The notes under the pieces were generated by a model. That model saw only the letters and a program-made list of their open reading frames with translations. It was not told where the DNA came from and searched no databases. Both the position numbers and the translations under genes were made by a program. Positions 39,989-49,368 of a stretch of 54,129 nt of DNA are shown piece after piece. Source of the DNA: Desulfarculales bacterium UBA696 (GTDB lineage Bacteria > Desulfobacterota > Syntrophobacteria > Syntrophobacterales > Syntrophobacteraceae); the NCBI GenBank assembly GCA_002298995.1, contig DBMO01000076.1, positions 3,384 to 57,512 on the forward strand, in the 5' to 3' direction. Every line of letters begins with the position of its first letter. The first letter of the stretch is position 1.

Positions 39989-42900
39989 CTACCAGGCATT
40001 CATGATAACCGGGCGCTGCATGTCATTGTCCCTGTGGCCAAAAGCCATAGTGCCCCATACATACTCGCAACCAAAGTCGGTAAACAGGTTCATGACGGTG
40101 GTAGCCGGTGCATTTCCGGTAAGAGGATCTATGTTCTGGAACTCGGCGGTGGTGGCATAGGGCTGCGTTGGATCGAGCAGACGAACGCTGTGCCAGATGC
40201 CGCCCATTGTTGCCGGAGTGGGAGCAAGTTTCGCCCTTACCGCAATGAAGGTGGTCTCGAGCATGTTCATCTTGATGGTGTCCTTCCACCCATGCTCATT
40301 GAGATTGGGGGCCCTTATGGTATTGTCCCAGACGGCCCTGTCGATCAGTTGCATTTCCAGACCCTCGATATGGATCGGGTGCGTTTCGACACCGTTGTGA
40401 GCGATCTTCCAGATCTGAACTTCACCGGGATAGATCGTTTCGGATGAAGGATCATTATAGTTGAAAGGGATCGTTGTTTGAACCAAAAGCGAGGTAAACG
40501 GAATCTCCGTTCCAATCTGGAATGAAGCTCGCCCGTAAGCATCCATTTCCTCGACTATGGACTTCTCATAAGTGGGGAGACTGACGGCTTCTCCCGGAGT
40601 GGCGGCAACCAGGACCGAACCCAGGTACGGCAAGTACAAGAAGCTTGATCCGGCCGTGAAATCAAAGGTAGGAAGCAAGTTCGTACCGACATGGAGGTTG
40701 GGGTAATTATCGGTCCAGCTGGTTTTGTAAGCCGAGTTGTAGACCGAGTGCGCAACTATGGGTTTATCCTGCGAGTTGGCATAAGCGACGGGAAGCGCCT
40801 TCTGGAGGGCAGGCAGGTCGAATGCCGTCGCGGGAGTGGAATTGGATACTCGGAACTGCATAATGGTTCTTGTATTCGGCCCATAGCCTGGCGAGGTGGT
40901 CGGTGCGCCACCTGTTGAGGTCTGGTCCGGATCGCCCGTGTAATAGTCGTAGCGCGTGTCGTAGCCTGCGTTGGGCGATGGAGCGTCGTTATAGAGGATC
41001 AGCTTGGAACCCGCGGGCACCTGCGAAAAATCGAGAACGACGTCGGCCCGCTCGCCTGGTCCCAGGTAGAGTGAGTGGGTAAGGACATTCAGGGTCGTCA
41101 GGATTCTGCGGAAATACTCATAGCCTATCGGCTGATTCGGGATCACCTGCGCCATGGGCATAATTCCGCCGTCATTGCCAAACTGGATCATGTTGGGGCC
41201 TGCCAGCCCGGGGTCGGGTACCCCGCCGATTCTTCCGTCGGTAGGCCAGTTCTTATTCGAGGTAAAGTTCACCGCCAGCATCTTGGAAGGTTTGGTGGGT
41301 GAGATCATTGAGAAATTGCCGGAGGCATACTTCCAGAGACCGGCGCTTCCATATTCGACATAGAGGCCTGTTCCAGCGACCATGTTGTCAGGCTGCCTCG
41401 TATCGATCAGCGTCCAGCTGGTGTTGTCGTATCTACCGAGCCCCCATCCCGGGAAATGGGCGAACAGATCCGTTCCCATGCTCGAAGCTGCCATTTTGCC
41501 GGCCGAGTTGGGAGAAATGTTGGTCCAGGAAGTGCCGTCATATTTAAATAGCCCGGAACCGCCATAGTTAGCATAAAGGGCCACGCTCGATGCGACCATA
41601 TCCTGCGGCGAGTTGGCGTTGATCTGACTAAAGGTGGTCCCGTCGTGTTTCCAGAGTCCCCACTTCCCGAAATCCGCGTAGAGATTGGAGCCGGAGGCCA
41701 TCATTTTCGCCGGCTGATTGGAGGAAATCAGGCTCCAACTGGCGCCATCATACATGAAGAGACCGTAGCCGGGATAGAAGGCATAGAGCGCCGAACCAGA
41801 TGCGACCATGTCCGAGGGCAGGTTGGCATTGATCTGGGTAAAAACCAGCCCGTCCCATTTCCAGAGCCCCCAGACTCCAAAATCCACGAACAACAAAGTG
41901 TCCGAAGCAGCCATTCTGGACGCTTGGGTGCTGGATATCTTGGTCCAGGTAACGCCGTCATCCTGCCATACGCCATTGGCCCCGTAATTCACGTACAGGG
42001 TCGAGGCCCCCGAGGAGTATACCATGTCGACGGGGCTCCGGCTGTCGAGCGCCGACCAGTTCCCATTGTATAGCTGAAGCCCGCTGCCCAGGTCCGCAAC
42101 CAACTCGTTGGCGTTCTGGAAGTTGGCGGCGGTCATTTTGACTTCCGCGCCGTTTTTACCCACGTCCGGGTCGGCATAGAAGAGGCTGAGATTGAGGTAC
42201 CGGTCGTTCGAGGCGTTGAGAATCCGGAACCTGTAGGCTTTCCGATCCACATTGAGATACGGATAGGCCGTGCCGTTAACGATGGGCGTATCCATGAAGG
42301 CTTCCGGCACAATGGAGGTCCAGGACGTATATATGCCGGCCTTGTCCGCGGCCACCGGGAAAATGGGCCAGAACCATGGGCCGTAGTCCCATCTTCCGAA
42401 ATTATTCGTCCCGCTGGTATCAGGGTTCGTTGGCCACTGAGTGGTTTCATATATATGGGGGAACCACAAGTCGTTTATGTTGCCCCACTTTGTCACGTCC
42501 CATTTGGCGTCCTGGACGCTGATATCCATCGGGACAAAGGTCTTGTCCTGGATGATCAGCGGGATTTGGGTGGAGGGGATAACCCCGGAATCGACAAGTC
42601 CCTGCTCGATCGAGTCAGAAACGACGTAGGGCGCGATCTCGCCGGCATAGACATTTAGGCGGCTGATCCCGATCGTCTGATCGTGGTAGAAGAGCATTCT
42701 TGCGGTCTGGGCGTTGGGGAAATAGAAGGTCATCGCCCCCGGCCCGGGATCGTTCGTTGCATTGGCATTAGGCGCAAACAGCGAGGCGCCGGGAATTACC
42801 TTATGGGTTGTCTTGTCGAACCACATATCGGGAACGTTCTTAACAGCGGCACCCTTTGGGAACTGGGTCGGGCCTTCCCAAAGAGAGGCAGTCCACTGGT

Positions 42901-43576
42901 GGGGCAGTCCGGCGCTGAACCACGGCGCGAAACCGCCATGGAGGGTGAGTCCAGCGCGGTTTTCGGGATAGCTGGCGCATGCCGCCCCGATCGCCAGCGG
43001 GTCACAAGGCGCCCCAGCGTTATCCAGCGGACCCATTCCAGCCCCAAGGAGGGTTGGGTCCACCGGCAGAATATGGCTGCCGCCGGGAAGCTTGTTCACA
43101 AATGTTATGCGCACCGGCCGGTCCTTTTGCGCCTTGATCATAGGTCCGAGGTAATGAGGCACGGACGCTTCGGCATTGCCATTCGACTGGGCATAGCCGC
43201 GAAGCAGGGTGCCGCCCCATGCGCTCGGACTGGTCGAAGTGCCGTGAACCGCTGGAAAACTTGAGTGCATCCGCTCCCTGTATTGCACCAGGGATATTTC
43301 ATAGTAATCGCACCCCGGATAGGTGGTGGTGTCGGGAGTCGCCACCGTGATGAACTGCCCGAGGTTGTTGGCATTCGCCGATCCAAGCCCGGGAAGCGAA
43401 TCCACGAACTTCGGGATTAGCGGGCTGTTGGCATAGAAAGTCCCTCCGCTGGGAGTGGCCGCCGCGGCTGTTGCACTAGTCCCCGGCCCCGCGCAGGCGA
43501 GATCGAGTGCCAGCGGAATCGAAGCAACCGCCAGTGCCAACCCCATCATGAGGATGAAGAATCTTCTCTTATTCAT
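39989..43576 (-). CDS. Multicopper-oxidase paralogue with degenerate copper sites and an inserted propeller-like repeat region
   Basis: A 1195-residue exported protein (signal peptide about 1-29) with CotA/bilirubin-oxidase-like cupredoxin domains. About eight repeats of some 35 residues are inserted at roughly 498-770 (pattern G-L-W-K-x-D-G-x-x-W-x-x-I-S ... M-x-A-S ... L-Y-A). Copper motifs are badly decayed compared with its neighbour: HLH reads TLH (211-213), HDH reads HDQ (298-300), HxxHxH reads HPIHIE, and the C-terminal HCHLLGHEENDM reads GTMAFGHRDNDM. The type 1 cysteine and five of eight trinuclear histidines are gone, so oxidase activity is very unlikely. ATG 43576 has AAGGAGACA. 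The reading frame is fully intact, which argues for a kept, non-enzymatic role. Confidence 0.88.
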   Translation of the reverse strand: MNKRRFFILMMGLALAVASIPLALDLACAGPGTSATAAAATPSGGTFYANSPLIPKFVDSLPGLGSANANNLGQFITVATPDTTTYPGCDYYEISLVQYRERMHSSFPAVHGTSTSPSAWGGTLLRGYAQSNGNAEASVPHYLGPMIKAQKDRPVRITFVNKLPGGSHILPVDPTLLGAGMGPLDNAGAPCDPLAIGAACASYPENRAGLTLHGGFAPWFSAGLPHQWTASLWEGPTQFPKGAAVKNVPDMWFDKTTHKVIPGASLFAPNANATNDPGPGAMTFYFPNAQTARMLFYHDQTIGISRLNVYAGEIAPYVVSDSIEQGLVDSGVIPSTQIPLIIQDKTFVPMDISVQDAKWDVTKWGNINDLWFPHIYETTQWPTNPDTSGTNNFGRWDYGPWFWPIFPVAADKAGIYTSWTSIVPEAFMDTPIVNGTAYPYLNVDRKAYRFRILNASNDRYLNLSLFYADPDVGKNGAEVKMTAANFQNANELVADLGSGLQLYNGNWSALDSRSPVDMVYSSGASTLYVNYGANGVWQDDGVTWTKISSTQASRMAASDTLLFVDFGVWGLWKWDGLVFTQINANLPSDMVASGSALYAFYPGYGLFMYDGASWSLISSNQPAKMMASGSNLYADFGKWGLWKHDGTTFSQINANSPQDMVASSVALYANYGGSGLFKYDGTSWTNISPNSAGKMAASSMGTDLFAHFPGWGLGRYDNTSWTLIDTRQPDNMVAGTGLYVEYGSAGLWKYASGNFSMISPTKPSKMLAVNFTSNKNWPTDGRIGGVPDPGLAGPNMIQFGNDGGIMPMAQVIPNQPIGYEYFRRILTTLNVLTHSLYLGPGERADVVLDFSQVPAGSKLILYNDAPSPNAGYDTRYDYYTGDPDQTSTGGAPTTSPGYGPNTRTIMQFRVSNSTPATAFDLPALQKALPVAYANSQDKPIVAHSVYNSAYKTSWTDNYPNLHVGTNLLPTFDFTAGSSFLYLPYLGSVLVAATPGEAVSLPTYEKSIVEEMDAYGRASFQIGTEIPFTSLLVQTTIPFNYNDPSSETIYPGEVQIWKIAHNGVETHPIHIEGLEMQLIDRAVWDNTIRAPNLNEHGWKDTIKMNMLETTFIAVRAKLAPTPATMGGIWHSVRLLDPTQPYATTAEFQNIDPLTGNAPATTVMNLFTDFGCEYVWGTMAFGHRDNDMQRPVIMNAW

Positions 43577-43643
43577 GACTTGTCTCCTTGAGTTTTGCTG
43601 CTAAAGAGAACTTGAATATCTCCTTCAGGGTTGAGCCCCGGGG

Positions 43644-43684
43644 CCGCGCCGCCTCCGGCAGGAGGGGTGGGCGCCCCGGCGCGG
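43644..43684 (-). terminator. GC-rich hairpin between the two copper oxidase genes
   Basis: CCGCGCCG (43644-43651) pairs with CGGCGCGG (43677-43684), three bases after the upstream oxidase stop, with further GGCGCCCC pairing inside. There is no U-tract. It may lower expression of the second gene or protect the first transcript's end. Confidence 0.5.
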
Positions 43685-43687
43685 TGC

Positions 43688-46600
43688 CTACCGGTTATAG
43701 ATCATCGGGCGCATCATGTCGTTTTCTTCATGGCCCAGCAGATGGCAATGCCACACGTATTCCCAGGCGAAGTTGGTCATTACGTTTGATACAGTTACCG
43801 CCGGCGCCTGGCCTGTCGCGGGATCGATATTGCTGAACTGCGCTGTTGTGTTCACCAGGTTTGACGGATCCAGAAGACGGTTACTGGCTGGAACCGCGAA
43901 TGGTACCGTAAACGCGAGAAGACTTGGCGCATGCACCGCAACAATGGTGTCTTCCAGCGGGTTGATCTTCACTGTTTCTTTCCAGCCCACCTCATGGGGC
44001 CCGGGCGCTTTGATGGTCCCGTCCCAGCCGACCCTGTTGATCAACTGCACGTCGAAGAGGTGGAAATGTATGGCGTGAGTATCAACTCCATTATGAACGA
44101 CTTTCCATATCTGGACCTCGTCGGGAGCGAAAGTCTCGGTCGCCGGGTCTATGTACTTCAAGGGTATCGTTGTCTGAACCAAAACGCTGGTGAAGGGCAA
44201 TTCGACTCCGAGTTGCGCGTTCATGCGTCCGTACTCGTCAAAGTCTTCGATTATGGCCTTGCTTATAACAGGCGCTACCACGGTATTGCCTGCCGCCACG
44301 GGCACAAGGGTCGTCGGAGCCGCTCTATCGGGCGCGTATTGGAAGGCCGTACCCGCGGAGAAGGTGAAGTTGGGGTTCACCAGCGAACCGGCATTCAATG
44401 GTGCAAACTGGTCGACATAAGTAGTCCCCAATGATTTGTTGTAAGCTATTTGCCCAACCACCGGCGCCGGTTGAGCGGTCTTGTAGGCGTTCGGCCAGGC
44501 GGCTTGGAGAGCGGTCATGTTAAACTTGGGGGCCGCGGCGGCATTGGAGACCCGGAACTGCATTATTGTCCGGGTATTCGGGCCGAAGCCGGCAATGGTC
44601 GAGGGCGCGCCTCCGGAGGAGGTCTGATCGGGGTTGCCCGTATAATAATCAAGGCGCGTATCAAAGCCGGGAACCGGCGCCGGAGCATCGTTATAGAGGA
44701 TCAGCTTGGAACCGGCGGGCACCTGCGAGAAATCGACGATCAGGTCAGCTCGCTCGGCCGGGCCAAGGAAAACCGTGTGGCTGATGACGTTGAGAACCGT
44801 TGCGCTTCTGCGGTTGTATTCATAGTCGATGGGCCGGTTCGGCAGCGTCACCGGATTCGGGACGAATCCGCTTTCATTGCCGATAAGTACCAGGTCGGGA
44901 CCCGCCGTATTGGGATCGGGTACGCCTCCCGCCCTTCCATCGACTGGCCAGCCCGCATGGGGAACGAAGTTAACCGGCTGCAGCTTGAGTGGCTGGACGG
45001 AAGAGATTTGCGAAAAACCGGCCGTGGGGGTGTATTTCCAGGTGCCCAGGCCGTCGTACGCGCAGTAGAGGCCCGTACCGGAAGCCGCCATGCTGGTGGG
45101 CGTATTCTTCGGATCGATCTGGGTCCAGTTCGTGCCGTCATAGTGCCAGAGACCCCACTTGCCGAACCCGGCATAGAGGTCGCCGCTGTTATCCGATGCG
45201 GTCATAGCTCCCACTGGATTGACGGAAATATTGGTCCAGGTGGTACCGTCATATTTGTACAGACCCTGACTCCCGTAGCTCGCGTAAAGGACTGTGCTCG
45301 ATTGGACCATATCCAGCGGAGTGTTCCAATCGATCTGGGTGAAGGTGGCGCCGTCATGTTTCCACAGACCATAACCCTGGAAGACCGCGTAGAGGTTGGG
45401 GCCTCCACCGAGCATTTTTGTCGCCGCATTGGGCGAGACATTTGTCCAGGAAGTTCCGTTGTACCTGTAGATCCCCCAGCCCGCATACTGTGCATAGAGG
45501 CCGGTGGCCGTTGCGGCAATGTCGTCTGGATTGTTGGAATCAACTTGCTTGAATGACTTGCCGTCCCATTCCCACACTCCCCAGGGGTTAAATAATACGT
45601 ACAGCTTGGAGTTGGTCGCAGCCATTTTGGTGATTGGGGTGGTGGAGATCTGTGTCCAGACCGCTCCGTCGTGTGACCAGAGGCCATTGGCCCCCAGGTT
45701 GACGTAGAGGGTGTTAATCCCCGGCGAATAGATCATCTCCTGCACGGTCCTGGTGTCGATCGACGTCCAATAACCGTTGTATAGAGTGGTCCCCTGGCCC
45801 AGGTCGGCGGCCAAATCGGCCTGAATGAACGAGTTGGCCGGGACCATTCTGACTTCCGTGCCGTTGGGGTCGTTCGGGTCGACATAATAGAGCTGGAGGT
45901 TGAGGAAACGGTCGTTGCAGGCGTTAAGAACTCTGAACCGGTAGGCCTTGCGGTCGACGTTCAGATACGGATAAGCCGTGCCGTTAACGACCATGTTGTC
46001 GTGGAAGGCTTCCGGCACTATTGAATCATTGGCGGTGTAGACGCCCATCTTGGCCGCGGGAATCTGGAAAATAGGCCAGGTATAGGGGCCGTAGTCCCAC
46101 CTGCCGAAAGGATTTGTTCCACTGCCGTCGGGATTGCCGGGCCACTGGTTGATTTCATAGACGTGCGGGAACCAGAGATTGCCCCAGCCACCCCACTTGG
46201 CGGTATTCCACTTGGCATCCTGTACAGCGATGTCTTGGGGTACAAAGGTCTTATCCTGTATGACCAGAGGGACTTCCGCGGCGCCGGAGGGAATAAGGCC
46301 GCCTGTAATAAGGGCGGTCTCCGCGGGATCGCGAATTATATAGGGGGCTGCATTACCTGCATAGACGTTTAGCCGGGTGATTCCCCAGGCATGGTCGTGG
46401 TAGAAAAGTAGCCGGGAGCTTTGCTGGTTGGAATAGAAATAGGTCAATTCACCAGCGCCGGCCGCCGGCATATCGGGTACGCTCTGTTCGCTTACTCCCT
46501 TTAAAAAGGGTGTAGCTTCTCCTGCCGGAACGGTCCACTGATGGGGCGTTCCGTCACTGATCCAGGGCGTGCGGCCGCCGTGGAGATGCAAAACCCCCCG

Positions 46601-47221
46601 GTTTTCGGTGTAACTTGCGCAGTTCGCCCCTACCGCCATGGGATCGCAGGCGGCGCCGACTGCGTCAAGGGGACCCATACCGGCTCCCATGATCCTGTGA
46701 TCCACTGGTATCATCAGATCTCCAGCGGCGCCGATGGGCAGACGGTTGGTGAACTTTACCCTTACCGGTGTATTCTTGTTGGCTACTATCGCGGGCCCAA
46801 GATAGTGAGGCAGAGAAACGGGGGTTCCGCCATTTTCCTGGACGTAGCCCCGGAGCTTGGTGCCCCCTGTTGCGGTGGGACTGTTTTTGGCCCCTACTAC
46901 AGGAGGAAGGTCGGAATGCATCTGCTCCCTGTATTCATAGAGTCCAATTTCATAATAGTCGCCGCCGTTGAGGGCCCCGGGGGTGGCTACCGGGATAAAC
47001 TGCCCGAGGTTGTTGGCCCCCGTTGGTCCCAAACCCGGCAGAGAATCCACGAACTTCCTGAGATTTGGGCTGTTGGCGAAAAAGGTGCCCCCGCTGGGTG
47101 TCGCGAGAGCAGCCGTCGCGCCGGTGCCTGGCCCCGCGTCGGCCGGGTCGATTCCAAGTGGAATGGCGGCAAAGATAAGGGCCAGCCCAATGATCAAAAG
47201 TAAAAATCCTCGCTTATTCAT
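43688..47221 (-). CDS. Large multicopper oxidase (CotA/OmpB-like) with an inserted propeller-like repeat region
   Basis: A 1177-residue exported oxidase (signal peptide about 1-29). All copper ligands are present: HLHGG (212-216), HDH (275-277), HAIHFH (1049-1054) and HCHLLGHEENDMM at 1158-1170, i.e. one type 1 site with axial Met plus a trinuclear centre. The CotA-like framing (FYHDHAWGITRLNVYAG, HEENDMMRPM) suggests a metal- or phenol-oxidising enzyme; Geobacter OmpB is a large extracytoplasmic relative. Residues about 475-750 are eight repeats of some 35 residues (for example GLWKHDGATFTQIDWNTPL), probably a beta-propeller. Start ATG 47221 has GGAGGAT; the frame is open to 47290. It is the first gene of the oxidase-oxidase-FKBP-GspB run. 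Its length, about double a normal three-domain enzyme, comes from the insert and long loops. Confidence 0.92.
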   Translation of the reverse strand: MNKRGFLLLIIGLALIFAAIPLGIDPADAGPGTGATAALATPSGGTFFANSPNLRKFVDSLPGLGPTGANNLGQFIPVATPGALNGGDYYEIGLYEYREQMHSDLPPVVGAKNSPTATGGTKLRGYVQENGGTPVSLPHYLGPAIVANKNTPVRVKFTNRLPIGAAGDLMIPVDHRIMGAGMGPLDAVGAACDPMAVGANCASYTENRGVLHLHGGRTPWISDGTPHQWTVPAGEATPFLKGVSEQSVPDMPAAGAGELTYFYSNQQSSRLLFYHDHAWGITRLNVYAGNAAPYIIRDPAETALITGGLIPSGAAEVPLVIQDKTFVPQDIAVQDAKWNTAKWGGWGNLWFPHVYEINQWPGNPDGSGTNPFGRWDYGPYTWPIFQIPAAKMGVYTANDSIVPEAFHDNMVVNGTAYPYLNVDRKAYRFRVLNACNDRFLNLQLYYVDPNDPNGTEVRMVPANSFIQADLAADLGQGTTLYNGYWTSIDTRTVQEMIYSPGINTLYVNLGANGLWSHDGAVWTQISTTPITKMAATNSKLYVLFNPWGVWEWDGKSFKQVDSNNPDDIAATATGLYAQYAGWGIYRYNGTSWTNVSPNAATKMLGGGPNLYAVFQGYGLWKHDGATFTQIDWNTPLDMVQSSTVLYASYGSQGLYKYDGTTWTNISVNPVGAMTASDNSGDLYAGFGKWGLWHYDGTNWTQIDPKNTPTSMAASGTGLYCAYDGLGTWKYTPTAGFSQISSVQPLKLQPVNFVPHAGWPVDGRAGGVPDPNTAGPDLVLIGNESGFVPNPVTLPNRPIDYEYNRRSATVLNVISHTVFLGPAERADLIVDFSQVPAGSKLILYNDAPAPVPGFDTRLDYYTGNPDQTSSGGAPSTIAGFGPNTRTIMQFRVSNAAAAPKFNMTALQAAWPNAYKTAQPAPVVGQIAYNKSLGTTYVDQFAPLNAGSLVNPNFTFSAGTAFQYAPDRAAPTTLVPVAAGNTVVAPVISKAIIEDFDEYGRMNAQLGVELPFTSVLVQTTIPLKYIDPATETFAPDEVQIWKVVHNGVDTHAIHFHLFDVQLINRVGWDGTIKAPGPHEVGWKETVKINPLEDTIVAVHAPSLLAFTVPFAVPASNRLLDPSNLVNTTAQFSNIDPATGQAPAVTVSNVMTNFAWEYVWHCHLLGHEENDMMRPMIYNR

Positions 47222-47949
47222 TTGTAATCCTCCAATTCCGGGCTTGGTGAAAACAAGAGATCTTGCATACAAATCCCTAAGAAAGTGCAAAAACGTCTAC
47301 TCCAAATTGACCTCTTGGAATTGTGACCGAGTCAAGTGGGTTAGTACCCTTATCTGCGATTTTGTTTTCAGTGATTGCATGGGAGCCCTCGGCATACCCC
47401 GTTGAACCCGGAAAATGCGGGCCGCCTTCGCGGTCCCGAATATGAGTTCGATCAAAATGCAGGAGATCCATTGTCTTAGCCTCTGACCAATCATTTGATT
47501 GGCACGACGTTTCGGGCAGCTGTGGATTCCCCTGGGGTTGCCGGGTGGTCCCCTTTGTTTGAAGAAACTTTGTCAGTAAACGTGCGTATGGATTTAATGC
47601 CATTCACAAATATTGAAAATGGGTAAAACAATATATTTTGATCTGCGTAAACACCCCATGTACGCGCAGAATACAGTGCCGGACAGGCTCCTTTGGGGAC
47701 GGGAAAGTTAACCCGCCACCGAGAGTAAATCCAGAACGGTAATCACTATCCGGCGAGAATCGACTGAAAGTTCTCTCTTGCTGCTTGCCAACCGCGGCTA
47801 TGGCAGCGGCAGGCAGACCGGAAAAAATGCTCGGAGCCACCCAGGAGCTTGGCGGCGCATTGTTAGGTGGATTTTCCTTTTTGCCAAGAATCGCAAATGG
47901 ATGGAGGTAGGTGAAATGCTGTATGGTATCGGAAAATTGAGAGGCGGGA
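47222..47949. other. Long intergenic region upstream of the copper oxidase operon
   Basis: 728 bases without a convincing gene, the likely control region for the oxidase cluster. It holds a perfect palindrome CCAATCA-TT-TGATTGG (47487-47502), a possible operator, and GC-rich inverted segments (about 47505-47560 and 47790-47850) that might fold as RNA on the minus strand. I could not match them to a known riboswitch. Confidence 0.45.
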
Positions 47950-49368
47950 TTATTGCCTGAACGGCAGGATAAAGTAAATCTGGTTTCCGCAGTCCTTTGG
48001 TTCGACGCCCACGGTCCCGCCGTGGATTTCCACTACATTTTTCACAAAATGCAGGCCGTGGCCCGTTCCGCTTTCCACCGGCCGGCCCGCGCGGTAGCCT
48101 TCCTCGAATATCTTGGCTGCTTCTTCGTGGCTGAGCGGCGTGCCGCTCGTAAAAAAGTTGAACCGTACCCCCGGTTTGTCCTCGCCAAAAAAGTCTTTGA
48201 TAATCCGGCGATTTATAGAGAAGAATTTTACCTTGTTTCCGCACCGCTCCGGCGGTTCCTGGGCGTATTTCAGGGCATTCGAGAAGAAGTTATCGAAAAC
48301 CTGTGATATCAAGCCTTTATCGACAAACAGCGTGACCTGTTCATCAGGTACGTTCTCCAGCCCGTACTCGACCTTTATCCCCCGTTTCGCAAACTGCCGT
48401 GAATAACGCTCCAGGAGCGGCTCGATTATCTCGGTGCGGAAATTCGCGGACTGTTTCCTGAGAACGTAGGTCCCTTTCTGGAAATGGTCTTTTCGAAAAA
48501 GGGTTTCGAGAAAGAGGCTGGTGTGTTCGTAGTGCTTCGAGAGTGAGTAGTATTCGGTTCGCAGCCCCGCATTCATTTCCTCGAGTGTTTTTGCCGCCGA
48601 GCGAAGCGAATCGGAGATATCCTCGCAGGTAAGGCCCGAAGCGTTGGACATATCGCTTATAAGCTTTTCTATCTGCTCGTAGTTGCGGATCATCTTATTG
48701 AGGCGAATAAGGAAAAGCCTATAGTAAAGATTGGGGGATATGACATTGTGCTCTATATCCGCAACCAGTTGGTTTATGAATTTGATATGTTCGATATTCT
48801 GCTCGACCAGCAGTTTCTGGTGGAGATTGTAGCCCACCCGGTTGGTAAATTTTTCCAGGAAGAAATGTTTGCGCTCGCTTAGTTCGGTCTCGGAAAAGAT
48901 CTGGAATACGCCCAGTATCCGGCTCTGGCCCAGAAAAGGGAGCGCATCGGCCAGGGCCGCGTTTCCCCGGATCGGAAAGAGCCAGGACCCATCCGCCCTG
49001 ATCGACTCGTTTACGAGTTCGACTTCATGTTTGTCGCGCTCCTCTCGCGGGACGATCCCCTCTTTGCTTGTACATACCAGCTCCAGGCGCGACCTCTTGG
49101 GATTGATTATATAGAGATTGCTCTCCTGCCCGAAGAACTCCTTCGGTACAGCCACGCAGACCTGGTACATGCTCTCGATTGTAGTAAATTCCTGGGCCAG
49201 GTCGAAAAAGGTTGCAAAAGCCTCCTCCTGCGAGCGCTCGAAGTTGTAGCGCTTGTAGCTATCCTGCTTCTCCCTCACCCTGCGGTATATGTTTTCCAAC
49301 ATCTCCCGCGAGCTGGAGCCGGGACCGGACGGGCTATTGTCATCGCTGATTTTTTCGTTCTCGGCCAT
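47950..49368 (-). CDS. Soluble sensor histidine kinase (GAF-like input)
   Basis: A 472-residue cytoplasmic kinase without membrane segments. Residues about 50-180 look like a GAF-type input (FAT-FFDLAQEFTTIESMYQVC ... ILGVFQIFSE). A dimerisation helix contains the probable phospho-acceptor His207 in VADIEHNVISPNLYYR, an unusual H-box. A long helical region is followed by a HATPase domain (N-box VFDNFFSNALKYA, G-box GTGHGLHFVKNVVEIHGG). The spacing between H-box and ATPase is larger than usual (about 130 residues). ATG 49368 has a perfect GGAGGT site. No partner regulator is next to it; it could control the downstream oxidase operon, which is only inferred from position. Confidence 0.85.
   Translation of the reverse strand: MAENEKISDDNSPSGPGSSSREMLENIYRRVREKQDSYKRYNFERSQEEAFATFFDLAQEFTTIESMYQVCVAVPKEFFGQESNLYIINPKRSRLELVCTSKEGIVPREERDKHEVELVNESIRADGSWLFPIRGNAALADALPFLGQSRILGVFQIFSETELSERKHFFLEKFTNRVGYNLHQKLLVEQNIEHIKFINQLVADIEHNVISPNLYYRLFLIRLNKMIRNYEQIEKLISDMSNASGLTCEDISDSLRSAAKTLEEMNAGLRTEYYSLSKHYEHTSLFLETLFRKDHFQKGTYVLRKQSANFRTEIIEPLLERYSRQFAKRGIKVEYGLENVPDEQVTLFVDKGLISQVFDNFFSNALKYAQEPPERCGNKVKFFSINRRIIKDFFGEDKPGVRFNFFTSGTPLSHEEAAKIFEEGYRAGRPVESGTGHGLHFVKNVVEIHGGTVGVEPKDCGNQIYFILPFRQ

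Noticed and set aside
47485..47520. Sigma-54 promoter TTGGCACGACGTTTCGG
   Set aside because: It is a near match only (TTCG instead of TTGC) and is on the plus strand, pointing away from the oxidase genes with no plus-strand gene downstream.
47277..47603. Open frame of 108 codons on the minus strand just upstream of the intact copper oxidase
   Set aside because: There is no ribosome site, no domain or hydrophobic pattern, and its composition follows the GC-rich inverted segments of the intergenic region. It could be a remnant of a mobile element, but nothing shows this.
47780..47860. Possible cyclic-di-GMP (GEMM) riboswitch on the minus strand
   Set aside because: A segment resembles the 3' half (ATAGCCG-GGTT), but the conserved 5' half with the GAAA tetraloop and GACGCAAAGCC is missing, and it lies about 560 bases from the oxidase start.
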